The notes under the pieces are model-generated. The model was not told the origin of the DNA. It saw only the letters and a list, made by a program, of their open reading frames with translations, and made no database searches. Shown here in pieces: positions 11,271 through 23,285 of a stretch of DNA of 64,000 nucleotides. Positions within the stretch are counted from its first letter, which is position 1; each line of letters opens with the position of its first letter. This DNA is from Rostratula benghalensis (Eukaryota; Chordata; Aves; Charadriiformes; Rostratulidae), in the NCBI GenBank assembly GCA_013399305.1, contig VXAI01000035.1, forward strand, positions 1,849,297 to 1,913,296. The letters run 5' to 3'. The position numbers and the translations under genes are program-made.

Positions 11271-11568
11271 TACAGAATTACAGAATCACAGAATATCAGG
11301 GATTGGAAGGGACCTTGAAGGATCATTGAGTCCAATCCCCCTGCCAGAGCAGGAACACCTAGATCAGGTCACACAGGAACACGTCCAGGAGGGTTTTGAA
11401 TGTCTCCAGAGAAGGAGACTCCACCACCTCTCTGGGCAGCCCCTTCCAGTGTTCTGTCACCCTCACTGTGAAGAAGTTTTTCCTGAAATTTAAGTGGAAC
11501 CTCTTGTCTTCCACCTTGCACCCATTGCCCCTTGTCCTGTCATTGCCTGTCACTGAGAAGAGCGCCCT
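11271..11568 (-). mobile_element. CR1 LINE 3' end (group B)
   Basis: Begins AGAATTACAGAATCACAG and ATATCAGGGATTGGAAGGG on the plus strand. Minus translation gives [40 protein letters not shown] and LLDVFLCDL. It is one of five group B copies in the window and is 5'-truncated near 11568. Confidence 0.94.
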
Positions 11569-12699
11569 AAAATGAAGAGCTTTGCCTTTGCTTTGTTAAT
11601 TGTTTCTTCTCCAAAAGAGACCACCTTAAGAGAGGACCTCACCTCTCTACCAGGGTGAGACCAATTGAATACTGAGCTTCTTGAGTCCAAACGCCTGTAA
11701 TGCCCAATACATTAAAACCAGCAGGCAAGTTCCCAAGGCAGAAGACACAGCAAGTCGGCCACATCTGCTCTTCCTGGGTAGGGAAAGATGACTGATGGAT
11801 TTTTGTACCCCAAACCAAATGTAGTTTGAATGAAACAACGGGTTTAGAATACACAGGCCAGAAAACCTTAAAGAGTCTCATGCTCTGCCTGGGAATTATA
11901 AGGCAAAAGCTCAAACATGCTGCTAAAATTCAAGATATTTTTTGATCATCAGCCTGTCAGTGAAGGACCAACATCTCCTCCCACTGATACCATCTTTCAC
12001 TGATGGCATTTGCATGGTGACCTGACCCCAGGCATTGGCTGTATCCCTGCTGTATGTCAGAAATGCCCCATGCTTCGGTGGTGAGAAGCAGCTCTAGGGT
12101 AGGACAGGCACCACGTGGAAGTGACGAGCAGGAAGTAGGAGGTGTTGCAGACGTGGTTTCTAAAAGGCCCTGCAAGTGGTTCATGAGAGGTTCCAACACC
12201 AGGGAACACGTTTGAGGCTCTGTATCTGCAGGCCAGTAGGTTCATGAAGCTGTCCAAAGAGCCAACTGTGTGTCAGCAAGGACGAGTGACAGCAAATATA
12301 AGGTTCCCCCCCAAAAGCTATGGAGTATGTTAACACTAGTATGATGTTAACATCAAAAGTGAGGGGTGTGGTGAAAGGAGGTGGTAAGAAGCTGAAGTTG
12401 GGCAAGGTTTCTATGTATAGAAAACTCCAAATCCCCATCTTTCCATGATTTGCCATCTTAGAAGGAAACTCTTTTTTTTTCAGCTTTTAAAGAAAAAAAC
12501 ATTCCCTGCAGTGAACGCAGCCTAAATATCCCAGCATCCTGTTATTGTATCCAGGCCAGGAAGTGAAACCGCGGCCCCGGGTCCATAATTGGGGCCACAT
12601 GGATGTCCCCAGTGCTCCCGCTGCAGTGTGGGGACTTCACCAGCCCAGCTTCAGGTGAGAGCTGAGCCTTGGAACCCGAGCTGCTGCCCAAACCCTTCA
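11569..12699. other. unique noncoding stretch
   Basis: No gene or transposon recognised. A run of T precedes a short AT-rich block near 12470-12545. Confidence 0.55.
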
Positions 12700-12790
12700 C
12701 CATCAGCCTGGGCGAGTAGGGCTGACCCTTTATCTCAGTTCCCCATCTGCAAAACCGGGGTTGATCATCCAGCTCTCCTCTGCTTAGAGG
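12700..12790 (-). mobile_element. ancient MIR-type SINE relic
   Basis: On the plus strand CCTGGGCGAGTAGGGCTGAC is followed by TATCTCAGTTCCCCATCTGC and AAAACCGGGG. This is the reverse complement of the MIR core (CCCCATTTTACAGATGAGGAAACTGAG and onward). Order and spacing fit. Old and diverged, ends approximate. Confidence 0.72.
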
Positions 12791-13996
12791 CTCATCGGGG
12801 CAGGGAATGTGTTTTCCAGAGGAATGTGCAAGAGGACCCCGATTTTGGCTAAGGCAAGAGAGTGCTAATTCTACATATAATACAAAAGGAGCCATATTAT
12901 CCAAATTATGATAATCAGGAATCGGTGGCTATTCCCCCGAAAAGTCCCAGCGCTTAAGAGTTTTCATGTTTTTGTTTTTGGAACAGACTAATCACTTTCA
13001 CATCATAAACAAATAACGGTTTTAATAGATTCCACATTTGTGGAACTTTTACAGCTAACATGCAGCAAAGCTCTTGTCCTCCACAGGCCTTCTTTTTTTT
13101 TTTTTTTCTTTTTTTTTTTATTTTTTGCTGAAATAGCAAAATATATTCTGTAGTAAATTAAGTGCGATTCACGTGGCATTTTGTACGAGCGCGCTGTGGA
13201 TGGGGCCTATGAAACAAGCTTTGTTAGAAATTCTGTAGCCCTTATGTTCCTTTTCTTTTTGTGTGTGTACTTATAATTCTGAATATGTTTTTGCTGTGAT
13301 TTCATGTAAGGAACAACAAGGGAGCCTTTTTCTGTCTAATACAACACTTATGAATCCCCATCAACGCAAGCAACAGATAGGGAGGAGTCGGATGCTGCCC
13401 TGCCATCCACGTGGGCTCCTTGAGGGCAGAATAAGTGGGAGCAGAAGCCAAGCCCCTCAAAGACAAGTGTAATCTTTCCCAGGTGAGTTCAACTCCTGAT
13501 GAACCTATAAGGCTCATAAATTAATGCCTGCTTTCTCCTGCAGATTGCCTTTCCCTGGGGTGCTCCCACCCATCCTGGTCCTCAGGCAGCGGCTGAGAGG
13601 GCAGGAGGCAGCGATAACCCTCTGGTGGGATGAAGGGTGAAGGTTGGGGAATTCCTGCAGCTGAGGTGGCATCGCTCCGTGCAAGCTCAGCACTGCCACT
13701 GAACTCCCCCGTTCATTTTTCTGCTGTACTTAGCATCTCTGCATCTGTTAGAAAAAAACAGCCAGAAAGGCACATCTTAAAGCGACTCAGTCCAAAGAAA
13801 AGCTCTCTTGGATGATTTTGCTTATCAATCCCAAAAATCCCAGTGAAGGAACCTCTGCTGCTAGGAAAATCACCATGTGAAAATGGGACTTAGCCAGCGG
13901 TGTCCTCTGCACCTGCTCCCCCCTCAGTCATTGTTATTAAAAAACAAAACAGAACAAAAAACCAACTCACGTTGAGTGGGTTCTTGGGCACCTCAA
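12791..13996. other. unique noncoding stretch with long T tract
   Basis: No gene recognised. 12880-12960 is AT-rich with ATTATGATAATC. A T-rich run occupies 13091-13126. The rest is unassigned up to the next CR1. Confidence 0.55.
13091..13126. repeat. poly-T tract
   Basis: About 33 T in 36 bases, interrupted by single C and A. No LINE or SINE body is attached that would mark it as a retroposon tail. Confidence 0.85.
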
Positions 13997-14477
13997 CACA
14001 AGAGAGATCTCGAGGTGCTGGAGTGAGTGCAGAGGAGGGCAGCAATGAAACTGGTGAAGGGCCTGGAGAATAAATCTGATGTAGAGCGATGGAAGGAGCT
14101 GGGACTGTTTCGTTTGAGGAAGAGGAGGCTGAGGGGAGACCTCATCACTCTCTACAACTCCTTGAAAGGACATTGTAGAGAGGTTGGTGCTGGGCTCTTC
14201 TCACAGGTCATTAGCAACAGAACAAGAGGGAATGGCTTCAAGCTGCACCAGGGGACGTTTAGGCTGAACATTAGGAAAGCATTTTTCCCAGAAAGGGTGG
14301 TCAGAGACTGGACCAGGCTGCCCAGGGAGGTGGTTGAGTCCCCATCCCTGAATGTGTTTCAGAGTCGTTTAGATGTGGTGTTGGGGGATCTGGTGTAGGG
14401 GAGGAATTTGTAGAGTGGGGCTGATGGTTGGGCTCGATGATCCCAAGGGTCTCTTCCAACCTGAAGGATTCTATGAA
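13997..14477 (+). mobile_element. CR1 LINE, C-terminal ORF2 plus 3' end (group D), well preserved
   Basis: The plus-strand copy starts near AGAGAGATCTCGAGGTGCTG and ends at TCTTCCAACCTGAAGGATTC. The frame is open from 14027 to 14398 (about 123 codons). It shows [42 protein letters not shown] and [14 protein letters not shown]. Just upstream, at 14024, a CGA codon appears to have become TGA (a CpG-type change). It lacks the RT core and so cannot move. Group D mate: the antisense copy at 26977. Confidence 0.95.
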
Positions 14478-17093
14478 AAAACCCAGCCCTTTGAGTTGGA
14501 TGTGCCTAACATAAACCATGCTGGACTGAGAGGCTCAGGGAAAGGTGGTGGAGACAAGATTAATGGTTTTAACTGGGAGTGAAATCCAGTAATTAAGTAG
14601 TGACCCCTGACACTTGAGAAGCAGTAACAGTTTGTTGACCACAAGAATGATTGCTCAGAGCCCCTTCTTAATGTTGTAAATGTGAAAATGATTTACAGCA
14701 CGACCAACAGGGGAAAAAAAAAAAACCAGCGAGTGAGCAGACACGATTGACATTAGTAATTGTTCCTGACTGCATACATATGTGGAGGTAAAAAAGTAGA
14801 AATACTTTTGGTGCGTAGCATGGTAGCAATACATCAAAATTACTAACAGCAAAGGACTCAAACTCCTTGAGCTGAGCTGATTCAAAAGCTTGCAAACACC
14901 ATTCTTAACGCCGAAACAAACAAGAAGCCTTGAAGGGAGGAAGTTTAGTTTTCAGTAGCCTCAGTGCACGAGCTGCTCTGCTTCTGAAGGAGAAGCAGGA
15001 AGACTCTCAGGGGATTTCTGCAGCATCTGAAAGCAGGAGTCGCTTCAGATTTAGCAACAGCGAGATCTCACTGGAAGCCAACAGAGAACTAACAAAGTTT
15101 TTGAGGACACGACGCTTGTCCTCCAGTGAACTTGGCTGACTGGCACGCTGGGGATGGTGAAGTCCAGCCTTGCAGTGGCACCTTCTGTGGTCCTGAGAGA
15201 AGACGTGAACATCAGGATATCCCAGCTTCCTCTTAGCTTATAAAATAGGAAGATAATCAAGCCTTCTTCCCCTTGGCCTCAAGCCAGCCCTGCTGGTACT
15301 TCACCAGGGCACGGATGGTCTCCTATGGCATGGCCCATGGTCTGATAGATTCACAGAGCAGGGTGAAGGGTTCTCTTTCATCCCACTGCTGTATGCTGCT
15401 CCCAGGAGAAAGAAAGAGGGTTTGTATTTCCCAGAGGTAAAGTGGCAGAGATTTGTCCTGTGCCATTTTGGAAATGTTCCCTTTTTTGGCCAGAAAAAAC
15501 AACTTGGCAGCTTGCAGAAGAGTTTGATAAAATGGTGACATTTCCTCCTTTTTAAACACCTGGGGTATTGGAAAATTGTCTCTTTTCCAGCCACTTTGCT
15601 ATCAGAACCTCAGCTCTGCTTTCCTTTGGTGAATGCTTGCAACCTGCAGGAGGTTTTCTGAATAGAGCCGGGCCATTCAGTGCACCCTGGGGCACCACCA
15701 AGCATCACATCCACCTCCAGCCACCAGCCCTTGGGACTGCTCACCCAGACACCTCATCGCTTCGGGGCTGAAACCCAGGTACAAAGAACTCCACAACTGG
15801 CACTGGTCAGACTTGAGACTTGATGCAGTCTTTAGCCAGGTCGTTAAGACCAACATCAGCTGATGAGAAACACACACTGACACAGAAGAAACAGGGTCTC
15901 TGATCTTGCCAGCTGCTATGGCTGGTGTTTCTCGTGCCTTGAAGTGCTCAGACCAGTGCTTCCCTCCTCTGCTGGTCAATTGCAACAGTGCTGGATTGCC
16001 CCAAAGCTGGTCTTCTCCTCTCTTGAACAGAGGGAAGCTGTTCTCCCTCTCCTCAAAAGAGGAGATGTAGAGGGGACAGGAGCAGGGGTCAGAATTGGGT
16101 TGATCAGAGGAAAGAACAAGGCCTTGTTTCAAATGTAATTATTTTCATGCTTGGCTTTTTCAGCATCACTTTCAGCCCTCTGCTCCACCATCTCTTGTTA
16201 AAAGCTGGTAAGTTTTGTTGTGTTTTTAAAATGGTCATAACCTTTTTTATATAGAAGGGAAAATGCCGGCTCCCCGTGGCTTTCATGTATTTTCATATTG
16301 GTGTAATTCAAACAATATGATGATTCAACTCAACGGCGTTTCCTGGCTGCAGTGGGGCTTGTGGTAATCGAGAGTTTACTCTTTACTGGGATGCCTGATG
16401 GAGCCAGCAGCAAACACCACAGAGAGCCCTAATGAAGGCCAAGAGTGGACATGCTGGTCTCCTCAGCTCAGCAAGGACACCTCTAACCCCAAGTAGGTGC
16501 CACCCGGTCAGGTGAGCCACCCGAAAAAGCTGCCATCTCATCTGCACATGCAGAGAGACTGAACACAAGTCAACTCCACTCCCGCTGCCATGTTCAAGAA
16601 GAAAGTAGAGGTCCAAAGCTTCTATGCTACTTTCTCAGCACCCTGGAAGTTGGCTTGGTGCCACCTCAAAGCCACTGTGAATTCTCCTCTTAGCAATAAT
16701 TCTCAGAGCATGAGCAGAGTCAGTGTTTTGTTCCAGTGAGGACAAGAAGCATTCGCAGTCTGGTTTTAATTACAGTTGGAAGAGGAAAGACAACCAAACT
16801 TGAAGAATTAAGGTTGAGAAGATGGAGGTGAATGAAAAATGGGTGTCTGGGAAGCGCAGGAGGTTCGGTGTGCCATTGCACTTGTGCGTGTTTCCAGCTC
16901 TGTGGATGCACATCCCTGTACACGCACACATCTAAGAAGCAGGGTTGGTAGCACAACCTATTATTAAGCTTGCCAAACACTCCCAATTATAAAGCCCTGT
17001 TTTCAATTCCTAATAACTTTGTTAAACTTAAACCACTAGGGCTGCAATTTTCCATGCCAAGTGTCTGCCTTGGGCTGAATTTTTTGTTATGTC

Positions 17094-17120
17094 TTTTTTT
17101 TTTTGTTTTTTTTTTTTTTT
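17094..17120. repeat. poly-T tract
   Basis: 26 T interrupted by one G. Confidence 0.85.
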
Positions 17121-20100
17121 GTAGCCATCAGCCAAACAAAAAGGTTCAGCTGTTTCAGAGAAAGATGGCTAGGGAAAATACCAAAAAAAAAAAAAAGTAT
17201 GTCCTAGCAACCTTGTCTTGCAAAGGTCTCGAGCCCTCCTGCTTTAGAGGAATGACTGAAATCTGCAGGTAGTGAAAAAATCTTGTCAAATTTGACAAAT
17301 CCTTTTTATACCCAAGCCATACCTCTTACATCTCTGTGACTCCATCTTTCCTGGGCAGAGCAGGACTGTTTTGGACACGTCTTTCCTCCTGGACTGTTTG
17401 GGACCGCTCCACCACAGCCCAGATGCACTCAGATGGAGGGGCAGAGAACCTGGTTTTCTTTCAGCCCAACCCTACCATCATTCATCGTCCTTCCCTAAGT
17501 CAGCCATCCTCACCATAACCCAGCTCTCCTCTCCCCAGATCCTGCACACTGTGGTGTTCAGTCCGGACAAGGAACACAAAGCAAGGTGCAGAGTAAAAAT
17601 ATAGTCCTTCCTTATAAAACTCATGTGATAGCAAAGATGTCTCTTCGTCCCCCCTCCCCCCATGAAGCAGTACCTTCAGGATCCCCGGAGTTTGCTCACT
17701 TATTAAAAACACTAGCATTCATGTCTGGTTCAGATTGGTTTATGTGGATGGGATTTAACAACAAATGTGTTCTCCATTAATGCCAGGCCTTGCTGTGCCT
17801 ACACTCGCTAAGAGGCTTTCGTATCTTCTGATGGGATGAGAAGTTCTCTGTGGTTTTTTTGTCAGATTTTCTTCAAGCAAGTCAGGTCTGAAATGTAAAA
17901 CACGCAGAGAGTAGAACACAGCCACCAGCACCAGCAGGTTGAGAGAAAACAAAGCCAGACAGGCATCCTGCAGCCCCACTTCTCCTGGATTTTTAGATTC
18001 CTGGCCTGATTCACCATGGATATGGCAGAACACCCTTTGCCATCCCTGCAAGGTCCACGTTCCCCTTTGCATCACACTCCTGGGAGGTGTTGGACACGTG
18101 GCAAACGACACTTGTGTACTTCTCAGAAGGCCTTCAACAGCATGGAAATACAGCTGAAAAATTCATTCACACAGGCAGGTGTGTGAGGATTTCGGCTTGA
18201 CAGGACTATAAACAGAGGGTGCAGAGTTCTCCAACACTCACGTTTCTTAAAAGGTGAAGGAATCACTGAAATAATCCAGCTCTAAATCCCTTAACATCTA
18301 CATAAAAGATCTAGGAGGATCTTTTCACAGAGGATCATAAAGCTGGAGATGCTGCAAAAAGCATAGGAAAAGGGGGAAAAGAAAACAGTGAGCTCGTTAC
18401 GGCTTTTCAGGTGGTGCTTCCCATCCAGAAGTCTGGAAAGAGAGCTGGAAGCTGGACAGAAATGGCACAACGTGATGATTACTGGTATCAGATTGGGACA
18501 TAAGGTTGAGCCTCAAGTCAGTACAGCTCAGGAATATTCAAGAGATGGAAGAAGCCAGAGATGGGAAAATCAGGAGCCCTGCAGTGGGGCCAGAAGCTGG
18601 TAGATAGGAAGTGGTACTGCAAACACAGTGGCTTCCAGAAAGGCAGATGTGCTCTTATCAGTGAAGAATAACACATCTGTGGGCCAAAAGACAGATAGAG
18701 AAATACAGGTGGTTCCACACTGCCATGATGATAAAATGTCAAAGCTTATTCTACTCTCTGGGGAAAATGCATCACTCCATGATGTACTGAAAATACAGCT
18801 CCTCCTGTAGTGGTTATTTGAGAGACACCACCACCTCCCCCAACAACCCTTTTCCCACAGACAATTCCATTTAACTGCTGAGAAGAGAAATTTTCTACCA
18901 AGGAGAAAAAGCCCAGACACATGTTTTCTGAAAAAAAAAAAAACAAAACAAAAACCTACCTTGTGGAGCAAAGCCTATCACCCCAGCAAGGGACACACAA
19001 CCCCCAGCACAGTAGCAGCAGAATTCAGCCTGAGGCAAAGCCATCAGCTCCCACCTCATATATTCAGGAGGCCCAGAGGGAAAACCACAGCAGGTTAAGA
19101 CACTGAAACACTGTATGAAAAAAAGATGTTTTCTTTTTTTTTTTTTTTCTTCAGGGTGAAAGCTGTTCTGCCCCCGGACAAGGTGTGCTCCGAGTCAGCC
19201 AGCAGGATTCATGAAAGATAACAGCTCCAGTGATCCTGCAAAATGGGAACACATGTTTCTGGTTTGCTTTCAAGCCACTTTTGCAGCGCTGAGCAGGCTG
19301 AGGGTCAGAGCCTACACACTGGTTAGAGCTGCTCAGCTTGTGGATGACCCAACGGAAGGAATTGGAGCTTCTTGGAGAAGTTCCTTGCTTTTCCAAACTC
19401 ATGTCTACACAGGCAAGAGCAAACAGACTCAAATTTTCCCCTTTTCACCTTCTGAGTTGACCAAACACAAGCCAAGACTAATCCAGAACTCTTATAGCCA
19501 TCATACCTTGGACACTCTCAGCTGACCATCTCTGGTCAGACCTGGCTACAGAGAGGTCTACTTGCTCTGGCTGAAGTTGCCCCCTATTTCACAATCCCAA
19601 AGGGTCTAACTGGAAATTAGGGAGAGCCGCTGTTCCCCTGCAGGCATTTAAGGTGAAGACCTTGCATGGCTCAAGGTGGAGACCAGCAGAGACTGAAACA
19701 AGCACCCAGAGCCTGATTAGGACTACAATGAGGAGGTCCCTGGTGCTGGGCAGAGTGATGTGCCTGGATGCTCCCACCAAATCCTTCTGCTCTGCAACAG
19801 CTTGGTCCCAGGGGCAGCACAACCCCACAGAGCTGCCCAGGAATAGCAGCCCGTTGGAGCTGCTGCAGACAGAAGAATGTGCACCACCACGAGGGAGAAC
19901 TTAACCTGGCTCCCTCATCTTTCAAATGCCAGGTGGGAGGTTTGACCTTGGGCAGCAGATCCAGGGACCATCCCATGGTGCAGACGCACATGTGGACAGG
20001 CAGAGGAAGATGAAGTGCTTTTGCCTGTGACCCCAAGCGAAACGGCAAGCCCCAGTTGGCCAAGCTATTCCAATACCCACTTAGCGACTGTAAGCTGTCC

Positions 20101-20625
20101 TCTGGGTAGGATCTCCAGGCACACAGCCTCATCCCTTTCACACTTTTTGAGCAGGGCTATAAATTACCAGGAGAGTCCCTGTAACTTCAGCCCGATCGCT
20201 CCGCACTCCTGGCGCCTGCCGGGTTGTTGTTGTTACAGCTACAGCTCCAAATGGAGAACGCATGGTGTACGGCTGGGAAGGGACTTCTCTAGCTGCTCAG
20301 CAAAGTGGTCACAAATAGGAAGAAACTGCAGTTTCCTACAACATTTAGCATTATATAGGCCCTCAGCAGTGCCACACTTTACTTCTTCATTTCTAGCATC
20401 CCCCTTTGAGAGCTCTACCCCACTTCATCATCATAAACATGTCAACAATCAGTCCCCGTGGAGGGCTCTGCTGTTTGTTCTTTGGCTCACATGGAGAAAG
20501 CATGTCCCCGCTCCAGCCCCCAGCACACATTTCTCTGTGCTCAAAGGGGCTGGAGTTGGAACGTGGCCATCTTGTGGCTCCCGGACCTTGACAGTTAAGG
20601 AAAGAAGGAGAAGGAGAGGGGGAAG

Positions 20626-20648
20626 AAAAAAAAAAAAAAAAAAAAAAA
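20626..20648. repeat. poly-A tract (23 A)
   Basis: An uninterrupted run of 23 A preceded by a purine-rich GGAGAAGGAGAGGGGGAAG leader. No retroposon body is recognised next to it. Confidence 0.9.
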
Positions 20649-20899
20649 GCAAGGAACATGAACTTGATAAATATGATCAGCTGCCGGGAACGTGCCTGAA
20701 GCCTCCTGCTGCTGTTGTTGACATCAGAAAGCTGCAGAGCCTGGGAGACACGAGGAAGTTTTATTGTTGGAGCTGCTGCTCCTACCAGGAGCAGGCGATT
20801 GCTGTTCTGGTGCTACCCGGCGTGTCTCTCCAGCGGCCGCCTGTCACCAGGAAAACAGGACATCAGTTCTCACCTCCCGGACCCAGCAACCAGGGGGAG

Positions 20900-21060
20900 G
20901 CTTCCCACTGCCTCTCCCAAAGCCTCAGAAGAATTTATTTTTTCCATCACCGGCGTGATGTTTGCCCAGACTAATTTTTTATTACACCTGAAGCTTTCCC
21001 GTCAGCCACCTGACAGCTCTCCCGTCTGCCAGGGCTGCTAATTGGGCTTAATTGTAGGGC
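20900..21060. promoter_or_regulatory. candidate conserved noncoding element
   Basis: Repeat-free sequence with closely spaced homeodomain-type cores (GACTAATTTTTTATTACACC and CTAATTGGGCTTAATTG) and retained CpGs (CACCGGCGTGATG). No splice-flanked coding potential was noticed. Texture-based guess only. Confidence 0.25.
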
Positions 21061-21299
21061 CAGACAGGGTGCACCTGGGCACAGGGGGAGGTGCTGCTCC
21101 AGGGTGGATGCTTCTTCTTCTTCTAGAGGGGCTCCCGTTGGGGGAGTGGGGCAAGTTGAAAGCTATTTCATGTTTTAGGAAGAAAGAGGATCCAAAATGC
21201 AGTCAGCTGGCTCCTTTGAATCTGTGTTCCCCCTTCCGAGCTCAGCAAGGAAGTTCAGCCTTCCTTAAACTTCACAGGACCCGGAGTGAACTTCATGAA

Positions 21300-21401
21300 A
21301 AGCCATGGAGAAGAAAGCAAGCCCATTCTAGTTAATAGATATATTATCTGAAGCCATGGAGAAGAAAGCAAGCCCATTCTAATTAATAGATATATTATCT
21401 G
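21300..21401. repeat. 51-bp near-perfect tandem duplication
   Basis: Units 21300-21350 and 21351-21401 are identical except for one base (G at 21331 versus A at 21382). Each runs from AAGCCATGGAGAAGAAAGC to ATAGATATATTATCTG. One difference in 51 bp suggests a recent event, or one kept uniform by conversion. The change creates ATTAATTA-like sequence in the second unit only. Confidence 0.95.
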
Positions 21402-22830
21402 AATACTAATTCAAGCAAATGAGCTGAAAAAAAGATGAAAACTCCTTTGGGGAAAAGGGAATCTGAAGCAAAGCAGTATTTTAGCAGGGGCATGATGAAT
21501 AATTTTGCAGTGACAAGTCATGAGTATGTGTGAGGAAGACACCTCCTACCTGAGAAGATCCTACACAAACGCCTTTTCAGAGCTTTTTGCATCCTTTTAT
21601 TTTCTTCCAGTGTCCAAGGCGACCTCAATCTTTCAGGTCCATGGCATTAGGTATAGTACAAGAGGGAATTATTTTCTTCAATATAGAGAGTTTAGGCCCC
21701 CTGAAAGGGGCTGGCTGGACAGTTATGAAGATGTAGGTGCTCTGTATGTACCCAGAACAAACTTCCCCAGTGCTTTGCTAAAAAATATGGTGCAATGTTT
21801 GGCTGGATGAAGCACGGGGAAAGAGCTCAATTCTCATGGCTCATTTAGTCTGGGACTTTTCTTCAGGGACAGGCAGCAAGAACACCGATTTCAATCATTT
21901 TCTGCCAATGTGGACAAACTTATTCTGGGATATGGGCTGAGATCAGCTCATTTTACAGGAGTTTTAAGAGGCTTCAAAGTGGTCACCTCAAAAAGACAGT
22001 TTCCAAACTTGCCCCACTCCAAGCCAGCCAAATCCCGTCTCACGTGAACTTACAGCAGCAATGCATTTGGAAAAGAAAACCACCTCTTTGGAAATGTTTT
22101 TTTTTTTCATAAATTGTTTGTCATTCAGCTATGGCTGCAAGGGAATGCCTCCTCACCTCAAGCTTCTAACCTTTTTGTACAACAAATGTCAGATCTCTCT
22201 TCAAAGCAAAAGATTTTTTTTATTAAAATAGGGGTTTTTTCCATCAAAAAAACCCCTTACATTTGGCAGAAACAGACAGTTCCTCATGAATACTCTGTTT
22301 TTTTGATGACCAGAGCACTCTTGCAGCAGTGTTCACTTGCCCAAGCCACCCAGCTGTAGGAATGTCAGGGGCACTCAGGTGTGAAGGTGCTGAGAGACCT
22401 GCAAGTGCCTGGATCAAGAGGCAGAAAGAAAATCCAAAATCAAACTTTCCTGAATAACTCAATGGTTTGTTTTCTCCCAAAATCACTAGAAAACCTTTAG
22501 TAGGAACTACTCCTCCCTCATTATCCCAGAGACAGATTTAAATAGCACTCTCCTTTGCAAAAGAATTGTGAAGAGCCCTAGAGCCAGCCAACTGAGATAA
22601 AAGGCCACAGCTGAGTGTTTCTGTAAAGACAGCAGTTGCACCATGAGTGACAAGTATTTCACTGTATCACTATGTCCCACCACGCTGCAAAGCTCTTCTG
22701 CAAATGGAAAAGTTGCCTTTGTGTACCCTGCCAGGGCTCTGCCCCCATATCCAGGGCACGCAGGGCTCCCTATGGAGGACACATCTCTACCTGCTATGGG
22801 CAGGAGAATGAAAGGCACAAACCTCTTAAC
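21402..22830. other. unique noncoding stretch
   Basis: No gene or transposon recognised. It contains a T tract at 22097-22107 and a small hairpin (GGGGTTTTTT at 22231-22240 pairing with AAAAAACCCC at 22247-22256). Confidence 0.55.
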
Positions 22831-23285
22831 ATAGAATGGTTAGAGTTGGAAGGGACCTTAAAGATCATAGAGTTCCAACTCCCCTACCATGGGCAGGGAC
22901 ACCTCCCACCAGACCAGGTTGCTCAAAGCCCCATCCAACCTGGCCTTGAGCACCTCCAGGGATGGGACATCCACAACTTCCCTAAGCAACCTGTTCCAGT
23001 GTCTCACACTAAAGAGTTTCTTTCTGGTATCTAATCTAAACCTCCCCTCTTTCAGTTTAAAACCATTACCCCTCATCCTATCACTACACTCCCTGATCAA
23101 GAGTTCCCTCCTCATCTCTCCTGTAGTCCCATTTAGGTATGGAAGGGGCCATAAGGTTCTCCCCGGAGCCTTCTCTTCTCCAGGCTGAACAGCCTAGCTC
23201 TCTCAGCCCGTCCTCACAGGAGAGGTGCCCCATCCCTCTGATCATCTTCGTGGCCCTCTGCTGGACCCATTCCAACAGGTCCATG
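22831..23285 (-). mobile_element. CR1 LINE 3' portion (group A)
   Basis: The antisense tail CATAGAATGGTTAGAGTTGG opens the copy. Minus translation shows DRMRGNGFKLKEGRFRLDTR, LLREVVDVPSLEVLKARL and, in another frame, [21 protein letters not shown] deletion near 23007 removes part of the VRVVRHW block, and later single-base indels shift the frame. About 455 bp, 5'-truncated. Confidence 0.95.

Larger units (their letters stand above)
14478..21299. other. long unique noncoding stretch
   Basis: No exon, gene or transposon recognised over 6.8 kb. Homopolymer runs: A at 14714-14725, T at 17094-17120 (one G), A at 17183-17196, A at 18931-18943, T at 19134-19148, A at 20626-20648. The section 20580-21060 is richer in G+C and ends in a TAATT-bearing block that looks enhancer-like. 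Confidence 0.55.

Noticed and set aside
19671..20141. Minus-strand open frame of about 156 codons
   Set aside because: No domain, no splice context, composition of random sequence.
20015..20974. Longest open frame of the window (about 320 codons, plus strand)
   Set aside because: It opens at GTG, has no ATG-encoded methionine anywhere, runs straight through a 23-base A tract as a poly-lysine stretch, and has no recognisable domain. A chance opening in a GC-richer stretch.
22231..22256. Hairpin GGGGTTTTTT / AAAAAACCCC
   Set aside because: It is real, but built from homopolymers, which arise easily by slippage. Not treated as a separate signal.
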